In this document: positions 18,187 through 27,617 of the stretch, piece by piece
Layout: every line of letters begins with the position of its first letter
How positions within the stretch are numbered: the stretch's first letter is position 1
Notes under the pieces: generated by a model
What the model saw: only the letters and a program-made list of their open reading frames with translations
Databases searched by the model: none
What the model was told of the DNA's origin: nothing
Source of the DNA: Vibrio qingdaonensis
GTDB lineage: Bacteria > Pseudomonadota > Gammaproteobacteria > Enterobacterales > Vibrionaceae
NCBI RefSeq assembly: GCF_026191675.1
Contig: NZ_JAKRRY010000001.1
Span: forward strand, 372,001-436,000
DNA: 64,000 bases
Direction of reading: 5' to 3'
Program-made: the position numbers and the translations under genes

Positions 18187-18996
18187 ATGTCAGGTCAGAA
18201 CACCCCTAAACAACATACGATAGCGATGCAAGATAATTCAAAAGACGACAGTTTATCGTCGACAAAAGCGTCATCTTCCCTGACGGCCCGAATTCCCAGA
18301 TCTCAGCGCGCGCAATTTTTAATCCAACCGCAACCATTTGGTCACAGCGTTTTCAATGCCCCGTTGCTCTTTTTCCCAGCCCAAATACCTTCCCCACAAA
18401 AGGGGTTAATTATTGCAGGCACTCACGGAGATGAAACCGGTTCAGTGGCGGCATTATCAGCAGCGCTACGAAGCATGCAACCTGAACATCTGCGCCATGA
18501 CGTTGTTTTATCTTTAAATCCTGATGGACATCAGCTGGGTACGCGAGCAAATGCTAATCAAGTTGATTTAAACCGTGCATTCCCAACGAAAAACTGGAGT
18601 GAAAATGGCACCACCTATCGTTGGACTAGCAAGAATGCCCAACGCGACGTACATGTTGCAACAGGGCAAAAAACAACATTAGAACCCGAAATCAGCGCTA
18701 TCATTTCTCTTATTAAAACGAGAAATCCGAACTTTGTTGTTTCTTTGCATGAACCGCTCGCCTGCGTTGATGATCCGGAAAATTCGCCATTAGGCCACTG
18801 GTTGTCTACCTACTTTCAATTACCTTTAGTTCCTGATATTGGCTATGACACACCAGGATCTTTTGGTAGCTGGTGTCAAGAGCAGGCACTACCCTGCATC
18901 ACCCTTGAGCTACCAAATTCATCACCAGACCAGCTAACTATTAACTATCTTGAATCCTTAATATCATTGCTGCAGTACAGCGGTAAGGCAGCATAG
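18187..18996 (+). CDS. mpaA: Murein peptide amidase A
   Basis: A 269-residue zinc carboxypeptidase of the M14 family. MpaA cuts the gamma-D-Glu-diaminopimelate bond of the murein tripeptide during cell-wall recycling in the cytoplasm. Zinc ligands are visible in GTHGDETGS (HxxE, about residues 80-83) and in VVSLHEPLACVDDPENS (His near 183). NPDGHQLGTRANANQVDLNRAFP carries the substrate arginine and asparagine region, and the catalytic Glu fits ITLELPNSSPD. The sequence closely follows E. coli MpaA. About 45 extra N-terminal residues precede the conserved part. The ATG at 18187 has a good site (GAGGTAG). It is divergent from the MppA-like gene. Confidence 0.88.
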   Translation: MSGQNTPKQHTIAMQDNSKDDSLSSTKASSSLTARIPRSQRAQFLIQPQPFGHSVFNAPLLFFPAQIPSPQKGLIIAGTHGDETGSVAALSAALRSMQPEHLRHDVVLSLNPDGHQLGTRANANQVDLNRAFPTKNWSENGTTYRWTSKNAQRDVHVATGQKTTLEPEISAIISLIKTRNPNFVVSLHEPLACVDDPENSPLGHWLSTYFQLPLVPDIGYDTPGSFGSWCQEQALPCITLELPNSSPDQLTINYLESLISLLQYSGKAA

Positions 18997-19050
18997 CTAA
19001 TTAACTTTCTTGAAGCACAACAATACCTGGCTTTATACTTCAAGCACTCA

Positions 19051-20334
19051 CTAGGAAATCGCTGCAGGTCGCGAAATTTTCGCTCTCTGAATCCACTCAC
19101 GCATTTTTTGTGGTGACATCAATGCTGGATCTCCAAGGTTAGCATCGGTTGCCTTCTCAAGCTCTGGAGGAAGAATATCGATGAGCAACTCTAAGTCTTT
19201 GTGCGAATGAATTTCTTCATCAAAGACGGTTGCCATTTCACGGCTATAACTTGCCTGACGCGCTCGCGCAGCTTTCACTAAACCTTCCAACAAAGTAAAC
19301 CATGTCGTCATAGGTCCTTGTACTATCGAGGCGGATTCGGCTGCAGAGTCAATGAATGCAAATGGCACTGTCGTAATTGGCTTGTTGTATTCCATAGCCG
19401 CCAATATCCAGTCGGTATCGAACGAGAAGTCATAAACCGTTGGTCGCTCCAAAATTTTTGTTAGCGCATCTCTTGAGTACAATTTAAATGCCGCTTGCGT
19501 GTCTTTGATGCCCTGAGAAAAGATCTGCTTACCGATCATTCTTTGCATATGCCTCAGCGTTTTAATACCAATTCCCCAACGCTCTTCTTGTTTCACCAAT
19601 ATCGAATCTGGATGCTTCCTATTTCCAAGAATGACCTGCTTTCCTTGTTCTAAGTACGGTCGTAACAACAAACCAAGCTGCCCAAGATGCACTGAATTGT
19701 CCGCATCAGTGTAAACCACCACATCGACCTTGTTTTCAACCGCCTTCATACAGCCGAGTATAATCGCGCCCCCCTTACGTGAATCGTCTGCGCTATGTAA
19801 GTTCGCTAAAGGCCCTGCCCCTGTTGCGACATAGTCCTCTAGACAGGAAACCTTTACTTGCTTACTCGATTCACTCGTAATGCTAATGCCTCTCGCTATT
19901 TCCGCACTACCATGTGGACAGCCATCATCAATGGGATACAACCGCCAAGAGACTGGGCTATCTTGTGTCACCCAATTAAGCTGATCGATTTTGGCACGCA
20001 AAGAGTCCTCACCATTTGGATTATGAGCAGATTTTGGGTTGAGGCGATTATGTTCACCCCACATTGCAAAAACTACACCGACGGATATCGGCTTAGTTAT
20101 TTGTCTCATGTAGCGCTTTGAGTCCACCAATTTAACCGCAAGACGAAACTCTAAGGGAGCCTGCTCGTTAATTGCTAACTGTTTAAGTTGCTCGACTGAA
20201 AGCAAGGCCAATGAATCTAGCTGCTCAGCTAAACTCAATAGTTGCTTTTGGTGCTCGTTATCAGTGAGGTCAAAATGCTGGCTCGCGTGTCGAAGAAGTT
20301 TTGTTGCGCTTTGTCGTTGATGTTCTTGGGTCAT
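19051..20334 (-). CDS. Family 2-like glycosyltransferase
   Basis: A 427-residue soluble GT-A-fold glycosyltransferase. The N-terminal 85 residues are helical and unassigned. The catalytic part begins ISVGVVFAMWGE, with the nucleotide-binding section ending YPIDDGCPHGS and the metal-binding motif in VVYTDADNSVHLGQLGLLL (DAD, about residue 212). A later stretch GIKDTQAAFKLYSRDAL resembles the acceptor region of polyprenyl-phosphate glycosyltransferases and glucosyl-phosphoglycerate synthases. No membrane segment is evident. Good ribosome site (AAGGAT). It lies just past the end of the polysaccharide operon, 166 nt away and on the same strand, so it may belong to that locus, though it could be independent. 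Confidence 0.72.
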   Translation of the reverse strand: MTQEHQRQSATKLLRHASQHFDLTDNEHQKQLLSLAEQLDSLALLSVEQLKQLAINEQAPLEFRLAVKLVDSKRYMRQITKPISVGVVFAMWGEHNRLNPKSAHNPNGEDSLRAKIDQLNWVTQDSPVSWRLYPIDDGCPHGSAEIARGISITSESSKQVKVSCLEDYVATGAGPLANLHSADDSRKGGAIILGCMKAVENKVDVVVYTDADNSVHLGQLGLLLRPYLEQGKQVILGNRKHPDSILVKQEERWGIGIKTLRHMQRMIGKQIFSQGIKDTQAAFKLYSRDALTKILERPTVYDFSFDTDWILAAMEYNKPITTVPFAFIDSAAESASIVQGPMTTWFTLLEGLVKAARARQASYSREMATVFDEEIHSHKDLELLIDILPPELEKATDANLGDPALMSPQKMREWIQRAKISRPAAIS

Positions 20335-20472
20335 ATCCTTTGCCTCGCGTTCACGGAACGAAATGTACGTAACGAAAGCAAACTAGGATTTATCATCGTG
20401 TTATCAAGAAATTGTCCGACATAAATCTAATGCGAGGAGATCCAGTGCACGATTGCTGATCACGTCAATCAA

Positions 20473-20514
20473 TTATCGAGAGTTATTCTGTTATCGAGAG
20501 TTATTCTGTTATCG
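20473..20514. repeat. 18-bp tandem duplication across a gene's stop codon
   Basis: TTATCGAGAGTTATTCTG occurs at 20473-20490 and again at 20491-20508, followed by a third partial copy TTATCG at 20509-20514. The TAA stop of the minus-strand gene (20503-20501) lies in the second copy. Confidence 0.95.
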
Positions 20515-21526
20515 GTGCGAAGCTTCGCCTTTGTATCGCTTGCACGCCTTGATTAGTTTCAGTACCAATATTGGCTTTTTGCAACTGTGACGCGACCTCT
20601 GGCTGCTGCCCTTCATCTTTTGTTACTTTAGGCATTGAACGTTCATTATGAGCCGTTTCTGCTTGTTCATAATCGAACGCTTCAATAGGCGTCGCAATCG
20701 TCACTTCATTGCCTGTAACCACTGGCTGTGGCGAGATTGTGCCTTGAATTAAATGCCTATTGGTGCGGGGAATATTTAGCGTAGGAGAACTTGTTGATAC
20801 CGACTCCGCCGTCGCTTCGGTATCCTTACTTTCAACAGCAACAACAGGAGTAACTTCGGTTGGAACGAAAGACGAAGACTGAGAAAAATTAGACTCTAAC
20901 CCATTGAGTTTTCTTTGCCCCGGTGCCACTTGTGCAGGAACCGGCGAAGCAGGTCGCCGCACTTGCGGCTGAATAGTAAGAGCGGATGGTGAAACGGCCA
21001 TCCCTGCTCTAGGGCCTGAAAAAACAAACAGGTTTAGTTTTTCCTGCCACACTTGTAATACAGCAGCATCCTGCTCCCAAGATTGATCATAGCCTCCCGC
21101 AACATCGATGGTTTGCATTTGCGTAAGAAGTTGCGTATTGGCTTGCTCATTTTGTTGATGCAGATACTGCTGCATTTGAGCCCAGTCAGTCCCTCCCGTT
21201 AACAAGTATCGGACGCTATTCGCCCAATACTCATAAGCTTTTGCATCATTATCTAAATTAGCACATACCGTTGCCAGCACTTCAGCAAGGCCTGCATACT
21301 GCCACATTTTTTCTGTGCCTAACTTAGACTCTGACGCCAAAATTTGAATACTCAGTCGGTGATATTGCTCAGCAGCTTGTTTATACCTTCCATTGCCAGC
21401 CAACAACGTCGGTTTACTAAAAATTCTTAAGTCGACATCTTGCACTGCCGCATTAGCAAAATTACAGACCATTAATCCATTAAACGTGAGCACTAAAATT
21501 AAAAAAAACGCTCTAATCATAATCAT
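20501..21526 (-). CDS. Exported protein with helical repeat N-terminus, last gene of the polysaccharide operon
   Basis: A 341-residue secreted protein. The signal sequence (MIMIRAFFLILVLTFNGLMV, ending NFANA) precedes a helical domain of about 130 residues with TPR-like spacing (GRYKQAAEQYHRLSIQILA, AKAYEYWANSVRYLL). The C-terminal half is low in structure and rich in Pro, Thr, Ser and Glu, probably a disordered tail. The start is taken at ATG 21526, which has GGAGACC upstream, giving a 14-nt overlap with the preceding DUF3131 gene. I recognise no family. TPR proteins in exopolysaccharide loci often assist export through the periplasm; that role here is inference from position. Confidence 0.65.
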   Translation of the reverse strand: MIMIRAFFLILVLTFNGLMVCNFANAAVQDVDLRIFSKPTLLAGNGRYKQAAEQYHRLSIQILASESKLGTEKMWQYAGLAEVLATVCANLDNDAKAYEYWANSVRYLLTGGTDWAQMQQYLHQQNEQANTQLLTQMQTIDVAGGYDQSWEQDAAVLQVWQEKLNLFVFSGPRAGMAVSPSALTIQPQVRRPASPVPAQVAPGQRKLNGLESNFSQSSSFVPTEVTPVVAVESKDTEATAESVSTSSPTLNIPRTNRHLIQGTISPQPVVTGNEVTIATPIEAFDYEQAETAHNERSMPKVTKDEGQQPEVASQLQKANIGTETNQGVQAIQRRSFAPITE

Positions 21527-22904
21527 CAAAGGTCTCCGTCAAGCACTTACCTGGGTGGTAAAAACGCGAATCAAATTGTACATCTCGATATTCTCGATCC
21601 TCTTTAGGCTGGTAGAGCTTTCCTTTCTTTTTATAGAGTAACGCCTCTAATACCCCTGCATTGGTTTTAAGGGTAATACTTTTCTCATACTTACTATTGC
21701 GCTCGTATCGGCCTTCATACCAACCGCGTTGAGGATCATAGAGCTCCTTGACCAAAATCATTAATCGATCAGTATAATCCGTTTTCCAAAGTGCCCACAT
21801 CTGAAACGCGACCCTTGTTGATACTAACGCCAATAGGTCATGGGAACTGCCATCCTCTGCGACTGTTATCCATGGAGTTCCAAGGGCATAAACAGCGTCA
21901 TAGACAAAATAAGGGTCACCAGCGACCACATGATCACCGCGCGCGGTATAAATTCTATCAGCATCCCAGCGAGCTTCTTGCACCCGGTAGAGTGAGTCTG
22001 CCATCGCCGACATCACTTCATCAGTATGCGTCGCATCTGAAGAAGAGCGGTCGTCGATTTTGTCCCAGTTAAATTCCAATCCCATCCATAGATAAGGCGT
22101 GCTGTAGACCGGTCTAAGCACATCAAAATTGCGTGGATCTCGCCCATCAAATAAAAGGTCAATACCATAAATCGTGGCAACATCATAAGGGTCTATCCGC
22201 ATCGCTTTATAAGGAACCACTTGCCAATCCAGATACCCGTATGACGTATATTCCTCTACCCCTAGACGCCCCTCTTTGTATCGCGTGACATTTCCGTCAA
22301 AGATCGCGCCTCCAAACAGCTCACCATCTTCATTAATCAGTTCACAAAAATTCCAACGCAACACGGCTTTATCAACGTATTCAGAAAATTCCGGCGAATG
22401 CTGTTTAACCATGGCTAAAGCAATTAACAGACGTCCAACATCCAGAGAAGACCAACCTATATCTTTAGGTTGTAAGCCATAGTCCGTCATTTGACCTGTT
22501 TGTGTGTGATAGACTTTGTTTGGGATTTGTCCGATACTCAGATTCATATCGTTCAGAAAGGTTAAAACAAGGGTAAGACGCTCGTCGTATTGCTTGTTAG
22601 AAATAAATTCAAACTCTTTTGCTGCCAACAGTGAGATTAAATAATCCGATATGCCCGACATATTTGTTGAGGGGAAATTGTCAATACCATTGACTAATCC
22701 AGTTTGAAGCTGAGTGTTATTTTCAATGTATTTCCAGGCAGTACTTGCCCATGCGAGCTCTTCTTCGGTTAGCGCACCAAATCGTCCTTGCCTAAAGCTT
22801 TGAGAAGCGTTAATTGCATCGACACCATCGCTCACACCGCGGACAATCGTCCCGCATGCGACCAATACTGGAAATACAATAAGCAATACTGCGTGCTTAA
22901 CCAT
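21513..22904 (-). CDS. DUF3131 lipoprotein (third tandem copy)
   Basis: A 463-residue lipoprotein: VKHAVLLIVFPVLVACG gives a lipobox ending at Cys about 16. The DUF3131 domain follows (about 40-450). Shared landmarks with its two upstream paralogues are ALTEEELAWASTAWKYIENN, GLVNGIDNFPST, QIPNKVYHTQTGQMTDYG, IGWSSLDVGRLLIALA, EGRLGVEEYTSYGY, PYFVYDAVYALGTPW and GWYEGRYE. The fold is probably a helical toroid like six-hairpin glycosidases; the enzymatic role is unproven. This copy is the most divergent of the three: the MWDTAS motif reads MSGISDYL and its return Trp residues differ. Start set at 22904 by the ribosome site; 22913 is possible. Confidence 0.75.
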   Translation of the reverse strand: MVKHAVLLIVFPVLVACGTIVRGVSDGVDAINASQSFRQGRFGALTEEELAWASTAWKYIENNTQLQTGLVNGIDNFPSTNMSGISDYLISLLAAKEFEFISNKQYDERLTLVLTFLNDMNLSIGQIPNKVYHTQTGQMTDYGLQPKDIGWSSLDVGRLLIALAMVKQHSPEFSEYVDKAVLRWNFCELINEDGELFGGAIFDGNVTRYKEGRLGVEEYTSYGYLDWQVVPYKAMRIDPYDVATIYGIDLLFDGRDPRNFDVLRPVYSTPYLWMGLEFNWDKIDDRSSSDATHTDEVMSAMADSLYRVQEARWDADRIYTARGDHVVAGDPYFVYDAVYALGTPWITVAEDGSSHDLLALVSTRVAFQMWALWKTDYTDRLMILVKELYDPQRGWYEGRYERNSKYEKSITLKTNAGVLEALLYKKKGKLYQPKEDREYRDVQFDSRFYHPGKCLTETFDDYD

Positions 22905-22915
22905 CAGCGACATCT

Positions 22916-24325
22916 CTACGTTTTATTTTGCTTTTTTTTGTAATTTTCTCGCGGTAAGCACTGCCCTTCATAGCCAAACGGTGTCTCTAGCGCTTTTTCC
23001 CATAAGCTTGGGGCTGGTTTGTCCTTATAGCGCAACAATTTCCCTTGTTGTTTGTACAACAATATTTCCAACGTGATGCCGTTATTATTAGAGGTAAACG
23101 TATTAATTAGACCTGTACCATTTTCATAAATCCCTTCATAGAACCCCTTATCCCGATCATAGATATGAGAAACATGGTCAAACAGTAAGTCGGTATACTC
23201 TGTATCCCACAGCACCCACATTCCCATCGCACCTTTAATGGCAACAGCTGAGTATTGTGGTAGATATTCACCAACCTCAGAGATGGTATTCCATGCAAAG
23301 CCATCGGTATAAATTGTGTCGTAAACAAAGTAAGGCGCCCCTGCTAATTGATGTTCAGTCCTAGCAGTGATAATACCAGTTTGTTTATAACGCTCCTCCT
23401 GAACGCGATAAATCTGAAGCGCAAACTCCGCCATCCACTCATTGGAATAGTTAGCATCATGCCCCGTTTTGTCTTCCGTTAAATCCCATCCAAGCTCCAC
23501 ACCATCTAAAACATAACTTTCAGTTACAACGTAACTATGTGCCTTTAACTTTCTTGGGTCACGTGTGTCATATGGCACGTCGTAGCCGAATAAGTTGATG
23601 GTCGCATACGGCTCAGGGTCTGATGCTTGACTGGTATCAAAACCCCAAAGTTGAAAACCTTTTGCTGCGTATTCTTCGTAACCCAGTCGCCCCTCTTGAA
23701 GATATTGCACAGGTTTATCTTTTTCTAGAAGAGCGCCAAACATCGTGCCATTTTCGTCTACAACATTACAAAAATTCCAGCGTAAGATTGCAGAGTCGAT
23801 ACTCGGTGCAAATTCTGGATACCTTTGCTTAATGATATACAACCAAACCAGAAGCCGCCCTAGATCTAGAGCAGAGTAGCCAATTTCCCCAGGTTGGTTG
23901 GCGTAATCCACCTTCGCGGCATTTTGAGTGTTATAGGCCTTATTTGGTAACTCTCCACGAAACAGGTCAAGCCGGTTTAATGTCCCTATAAAAGCAATTA
24001 AACGCTTATCAAGCTCTTCCTTCTCGATAATTCCTAACTGATGCGCACTCACCGCTCCAGCAAGATAGGAAGCCGCATCCCACCATGTTACTGATGGGTA
24101 GTTATTTACCGCATTGACTAAACCCGTTGATTCTTGATAGTTATTTTCAAAATATTTCCAAGCAATTCTGGCCATATCCATTTCTTTTTCCGTCAGTTCA
24201 CCATGACGAGGCTGAGGTATGCTCCAGTGAGATTTTCGCTCAACAATATCTTCTGAAAACTGATTATATTTATTACCACACCCAGCTACGGCCAGCGCGA
24301 TACATAGTGTTGACAAATAACGCAT
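22916..24325 (-). CDS. DUF3131 lipoprotein (second tandem copy)
   Basis: A 469-residue lipoprotein with signal MRYLSTLCIALAVAGC (lipobox AGC, Cys16). The DUF3131 domain carries LTEKEMDMARIAWKYFENN, GLVNAVNNYPSVTWWDAASYL, LPNKAYNTQNAAKVDY, IGYSALDLGRLLVWLY, EGRLGYEEYAAKGFQLWG, LDGVELGWD, VQEERY, PYFVYDTIY and GFYEGIYENGTG. The ATG at 24325 has a strong site (AGGGAGA), so the longer frame to 24355 is not used. Two bases separate its stop from the frame of the next gene. Outer-membrane location is likely because position +2 after the Cys is Gly, not Asp. The C-terminus is basic (NYKKKQNKT). Confidence 0.78.
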   Translation of the reverse strand: MRYLSTLCIALAVAGCGNKYNQFSEDIVERKSHWSIPQPRHGELTEKEMDMARIAWKYFENNYQESTGLVNAVNNYPSVTWWDAASYLAGAVSAHQLGIIEKEELDKRLIAFIGTLNRLDLFRGELPNKAYNTQNAAKVDYANQPGEIGYSALDLGRLLVWLYIIKQRYPEFAPSIDSAILRWNFCNVVDENGTMFGALLEKDKPVQYLQEGRLGYEEYAAKGFQLWGFDTSQASDPEPYATINLFGYDVPYDTRDPRKLKAHSYVVTESYVLDGVELGWDLTEDKTGHDANYSNEWMAEFALQIYRVQEERYKQTGIITARTEHQLAGAPYFVYDTIYTDGFAWNTISEVGEYLPQYSAVAIKGAMGMWVLWDTEYTDLLFDHVSHIYDRDKGFYEGIYENGTGLINTFTSNNNGITLEILLYKQQGKLLRYKDKPAPSLWEKALETPFGYEGQCLPRENYKKKQNKT

Positions 24326-24355
24326 CGAATTCTCCCTAATACTGCACAATCTCAA

Positions 24356-25672
24356 TTACTGAGCTCCAACCCGTAACAAGGGGCCATTTTCTATGTAGGC
24401 CAAGGACTCCAATACAATGCCATTGGTATTGGCAGTAATCGCTCTATTAGGACGGCCGTCCGCTTCATAGCGCCCTGAATACCAGCCTTTACCATCAGAA
24501 AATAGAGGCGATACTTCACTAATTAGAAGATCGGTGTAGGCATTCTCATAAAGGGCGTACCAACCGAAAGCAGCCTTCGTTGACAACGTTTTCAAGTGTG
24601 ATTGATCTTTACCGTCGTCAGAAATCGCATTCCATTTTTTTCCATCGGAAAAGACTGTGTTATAGACAAAATAAGGTGCCTCATCGACGTTATCTTCACT
24701 CACTGCGGTCACTATGCCTATATCGTCGTAACGGCGCTCCTGTGCACTAAACACACGATGTGCGAATATTCTTGAGACACTGTCTGAGCCAAACTCAATG
24801 CCATCTAAAATATAGGACTCACTCACCACATAGTTGTGGGCGTGATACTTAGCGGGATCTCGCTTGTCCGTTGGAATTTCGATCCCGTAGACATCGACCA
24901 TATCTAGGTAATCTATATATTTCATTGAGTTAAACACATCCCGCCCCATCAGAAATAATGATTTCGAAGCATACTCTTCATACCCTATTCGCCCTTCCTG
25001 GACAAGTTCAAAGCCACCTTGTTCATTTGGTCGAGAGCCATATAAATAGCCTTCAATTAGCATCTCATCCATTTTCCAATGATTTAAAATGTTGGTGACT
25101 TCAGTATTAAATTGTGGATATTGCCAAATAAGAATATTAAGCGGGACTAAAATTCGTCCAATATCAATCGCAGACCAACCAATACCGTCCGGTTTTGGAT
25201 TGTTTTGGTAGTCCACCATGGCTAGCGTTTGTGTGTTATAGGCTTTGTTAGGTAACTTCCCTTCAACCAACGGTAAACGGGCTAACGATCGAAGGGCCTT
25301 TTCCATCCGCATCTTAAATACGTCTTGTGTCACTATGTTGATTTTTTCCGCCGCAATTAACCCCATTAAATAAGACGCCGTATCCCACATTGTCGTTGAA
25401 GGATAGCCATCAACTGAATTCACCAAACCAGTGTTTTCTTGATAGTTATTTTCAAAATATTGCCAAGCCGTCGTTGCCCAAGTAAATTCTTCTTGGGTGA
25501 GCACTCGCTGCGCTTTTAACGGAATCTCTTCATGTGCCTCAAACGTGATATTGCCTAATGTTTTGCCATAATCACGCGTTTCAATAGAAAAGGCGATAAC
25601 GAGCGCGGTTGCGAGACCAAGAATGAAAACAATATGGTGCCTTGCCGCTAACAATGCATTACTAAACTTCAT
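24356..25672 (-). CDS. DUF3131 protein with N-terminal membrane anchor (first tandem copy)
   Basis: A 438-residue protein with one N-terminal membrane segment (IVFILGLATALVIAFSI, about residues 15-31) and no lipobox, unlike its two paralogues. The DUF3131 domain contains LTQEEFTWATTAWQYFENN, GLVNSVDGYPSTTMWDTASYL, LPNKAYNTQTLAMVDY, IGWSAIDIGRILVPL, EGRIGYEEYASKSLFLMG, LDGIEFGSD, AQERRYDDIGIVTAVSE, PYFVYNTVF and GWYSGRYE. The start ATG at 25672 is preceded by GAGGATC and overlaps the end of the glycosyltransferase gene by 11 nt, which favours coupled translation with it. It probably works at the inner membrane beside the synthase. Catalysis is not proven; the conserved Asp/Glu residues suit a carbohydrate-active fold. 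Confidence 0.78.
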   Translation of the reverse strand: MKFSNALLAARHHIVFILGLATALVIAFSIETRDYGKTLGNITFEAHEEIPLKAQRVLTQEEFTWATTAWQYFENNYQENTGLVNSVDGYPSTTMWDTASYLMGLIAAEKINIVTQDVFKMRMEKALRSLARLPLVEGKLPNKAYNTQTLAMVDYQNNPKPDGIGWSAIDIGRILVPLNILIWQYPQFNTEVTNILNHWKMDEMLIEGYLYGSRPNEQGGFELVQEGRIGYEEYASKSLFLMGRDVFNSMKYIDYLDMVDVYGIEIPTDKRDPAKYHAHNYVVSESYILDGIEFGSDSVSRIFAHRVFSAQERRYDDIGIVTAVSEDNVDEAPYFVYNTVFSDGKKWNAISDDGKDQSHLKTLSTKAAFGWYALYENAYTDLLISEVSPLFSDGKGWYSGRYEADGRPNRAITANTNGIVLESLAYIENGPLLRVGAQ

Positions 25673-27524
25673 ACTTAAGATCCTCTGTCTCTGAAACGGC
25701 CGCTTTATCTGCTGTATCTTCTTTTGGTGGTTCCCAAAATGCTGCTGCAATCATGCCCCACATTGCGAGCATATTATTGATGATCCAAAACGTATTCAGA
25801 ACTAGACCACCTTCTGAATAGCTGCCCCATCCTCCAAAATAATGACCGTACCAAGCAAATCCTAAGCTAAATAGGCTGAGAAAAAACACAGCCATCTGAG
25901 GCGCCACCAGTTTGGCAAAATTACCTGTTTGTCGCTCTTTTGGCGTGGTAGGGAAACTGATTTTCCGCCCTCTCAATACGGTCCAAAGTGCACGCATATT
26001 CACTGGGAAGAAAGATAGGAAATTGGTTTTACCTTTATAGCCAGCTACTCCCCATGTACCAATCATCATTGCAATTTCCGCGGTTAATACGTAAGGAAGA
26101 AAATGAAGATAAAAGGTCACGTCATAAGCACTGACCGGTGCAATAGAGGTCAAAAAGTAGATAATAGGACAAGCTAGAAATACGATGTTCCAAACCGCTG
26201 ATAGATTGGACCAGAAACTACCGCCATACATGAGCTTCTGTTTTAGATTCAACCCCTTGCGAAATATCGGGTTATCATTCATGAAAATGTCAATGGATCC
26301 CCCAGAATACTTGAAGCGTTGAACCGTCCATGTTTGTAAATCTTGCGGCGATAACATTTTACTTTCAACGTCTGGGTGCATAATGGAACGCCAGTTACGC
26401 TGAGAGTCCGAATGCAACACAATTGACGTATACAGATCTTCTGAGACATGAAACTTATAAGGAGTAAACTCAGTATCAAACAAAATTTCATTTCGTAAAT
26501 TTTCAGAAACAGATTGATCGACGCTTTTCTCTTTGGTCAGTTTTCTAATCTGTTTCTCGACATCTTGTTGTTCATTGGTAATTTGTTCGGCATACGCTCT
26601 CAAAGCGGCTTCCATAACCGCTTCTCGGCGGTGTATAGAACCAGCTCCACAACAAAATGCAGCGTTAACCCAATTTCGTCTACGTTGAATCACGTCATAA
26701 AACATTTGGGGGTCGTTTACAAACGGATCTTGACCGAAGGTCACAGGGCCGTATACTTTCTCTATGCCACGGCCCAGTGGTGCCGCCCAATTACCCAATT
26801 TTGTTGATAGCCACTTAGGTAATCGAACGCCTTCAGGGAGGTCAAAGAACCACTGGGGCGTTTGAACCCATGCCACATCTGGATCTCTAAAGTATCCTAA
26901 GGTATGTTCTAAAATCGTAGAAAATGGACGAGTATCTGCATCACAGATAACGACAAAATCACCATAGGTTTGCTCCATGGCATTTCTTAGGTTTCCCGCT
27001 TTAAAGCCGACGTTCCCTTCTCGGGTAATATAGCCAACACCCATTTCTTCTGCGAGCGCTTTCATCGATGTCCGTTTACCGTCATCCAAGATAAATATCT
27101 TCATATCGATTTCACTGGGATAGGTAATTTTCTGTGCGTCCTCGATACTCAATCGCACCAAGTCTGGTTCTTCATCATAGCTAGGGAAAAATACATCAAC
27201 CGAAACGGGGCGGTCCTCTTCACAATCACGAACGCACTGATTAATATTGGAAGGAGGGGTTTTCTTCGGCTCATCTTTCGTCTTCCACATATTAATGGTA
27301 AACAAAATGGAACCTATAAATGCACAGGATTCAGCAAAAGCAAGTGGCAAAGAAAACCACAACGCATCCATGTTTAATGCGTAGGTCCAACGCCACCATA
27401 AATACCACATCCCGAGCGTGAGGTTACACGTCGCTAGATACTGATACAGCAACTCTCTCGGAATGCTATGGGGCACCGGCTCTGGTGGTGTTCGATGTTC
27501 GAACTTTTTGAAATACATATCCAT
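25662..27524 (-). CDS. BcsA-like membrane glycosyltransferase (polysaccharide synthase)
   Basis: A 620-residue inner-membrane family 2 glycosyltransferase of the cellulose-synthase type. There are two membrane segments at the start (about 23-80), a large cytoplasmic catalytic domain, then about four or five more segments (430-600). Catalytic motifs are all visible: FILDDGKR (about 147), VICDADTRP (DxD, about 194), HVSEDLYTS (the TED-like base, about 360) and TVQRFKYSGGS (QxxRW-like, about 402). This is the set used by processive synthases such as BcsA, but no PilZ cyclic-di-GMP domain follows. The ATG at 27524 has GGGAAG upstream. No BcsB, BcsC or Alg44-like partner is next to it. Product sugar unknown. 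Confidence 0.85.
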   Translation of the reverse strand: MDMYFKKFEHRTPPEPVPHSIPRELLYQYLATCNLTLGMWYLWWRWTYALNMDALWFSLPLAFAESCAFIGSILFTINMWKTKDEPKKTPPSNINQCVRDCEEDRPVSVDVFFPSYDEEPDLVRLSIEDAQKITYPSEIDMKIFILDDGKRTSMKALAEEMGVGYITREGNVGFKAGNLRNAMEQTYGDFVVICDADTRPFSTILEHTLGYFRDPDVAWVQTPQWFFDLPEGVRLPKWLSTKLGNWAAPLGRGIEKVYGPVTFGQDPFVNDPQMFYDVIQRRRNWVNAAFCCGAGSIHRREAVMEAALRAYAEQITNEQQDVEKQIRKLTKEKSVDQSVSENLRNEILFDTEFTPYKFHVSEDLYTSIVLHSDSQRNWRSIMHPDVESKMLSPQDLQTWTVQRFKYSGGSIDIFMNDNPIFRKGLNLKQKLMYGGSFWSNLSAVWNIVFLACPIIYFLTSIAPVSAYDVTFYLHFLPYVLTAEIAMMIGTWGVAGYKGKTNFLSFFPVNMRALWTVLRGRKISFPTTPKERQTGNFAKLVAPQMAVFFLSLFSLGFAWYGHYFGGWGSYSEGGLVLNTFWIINNMLAMWGMIAAAFWEPPKEDTADKAAVSETEDLKYEV

Positions 27525-27617
27525 CAACTTAACTTCCCTTATTAAGCGTTTCATGCTTCAGTTTCTTAAATGACCTTTATATGTTTAGTATCTCATTCAA
27601 CATACTTGTTCAGGCCA

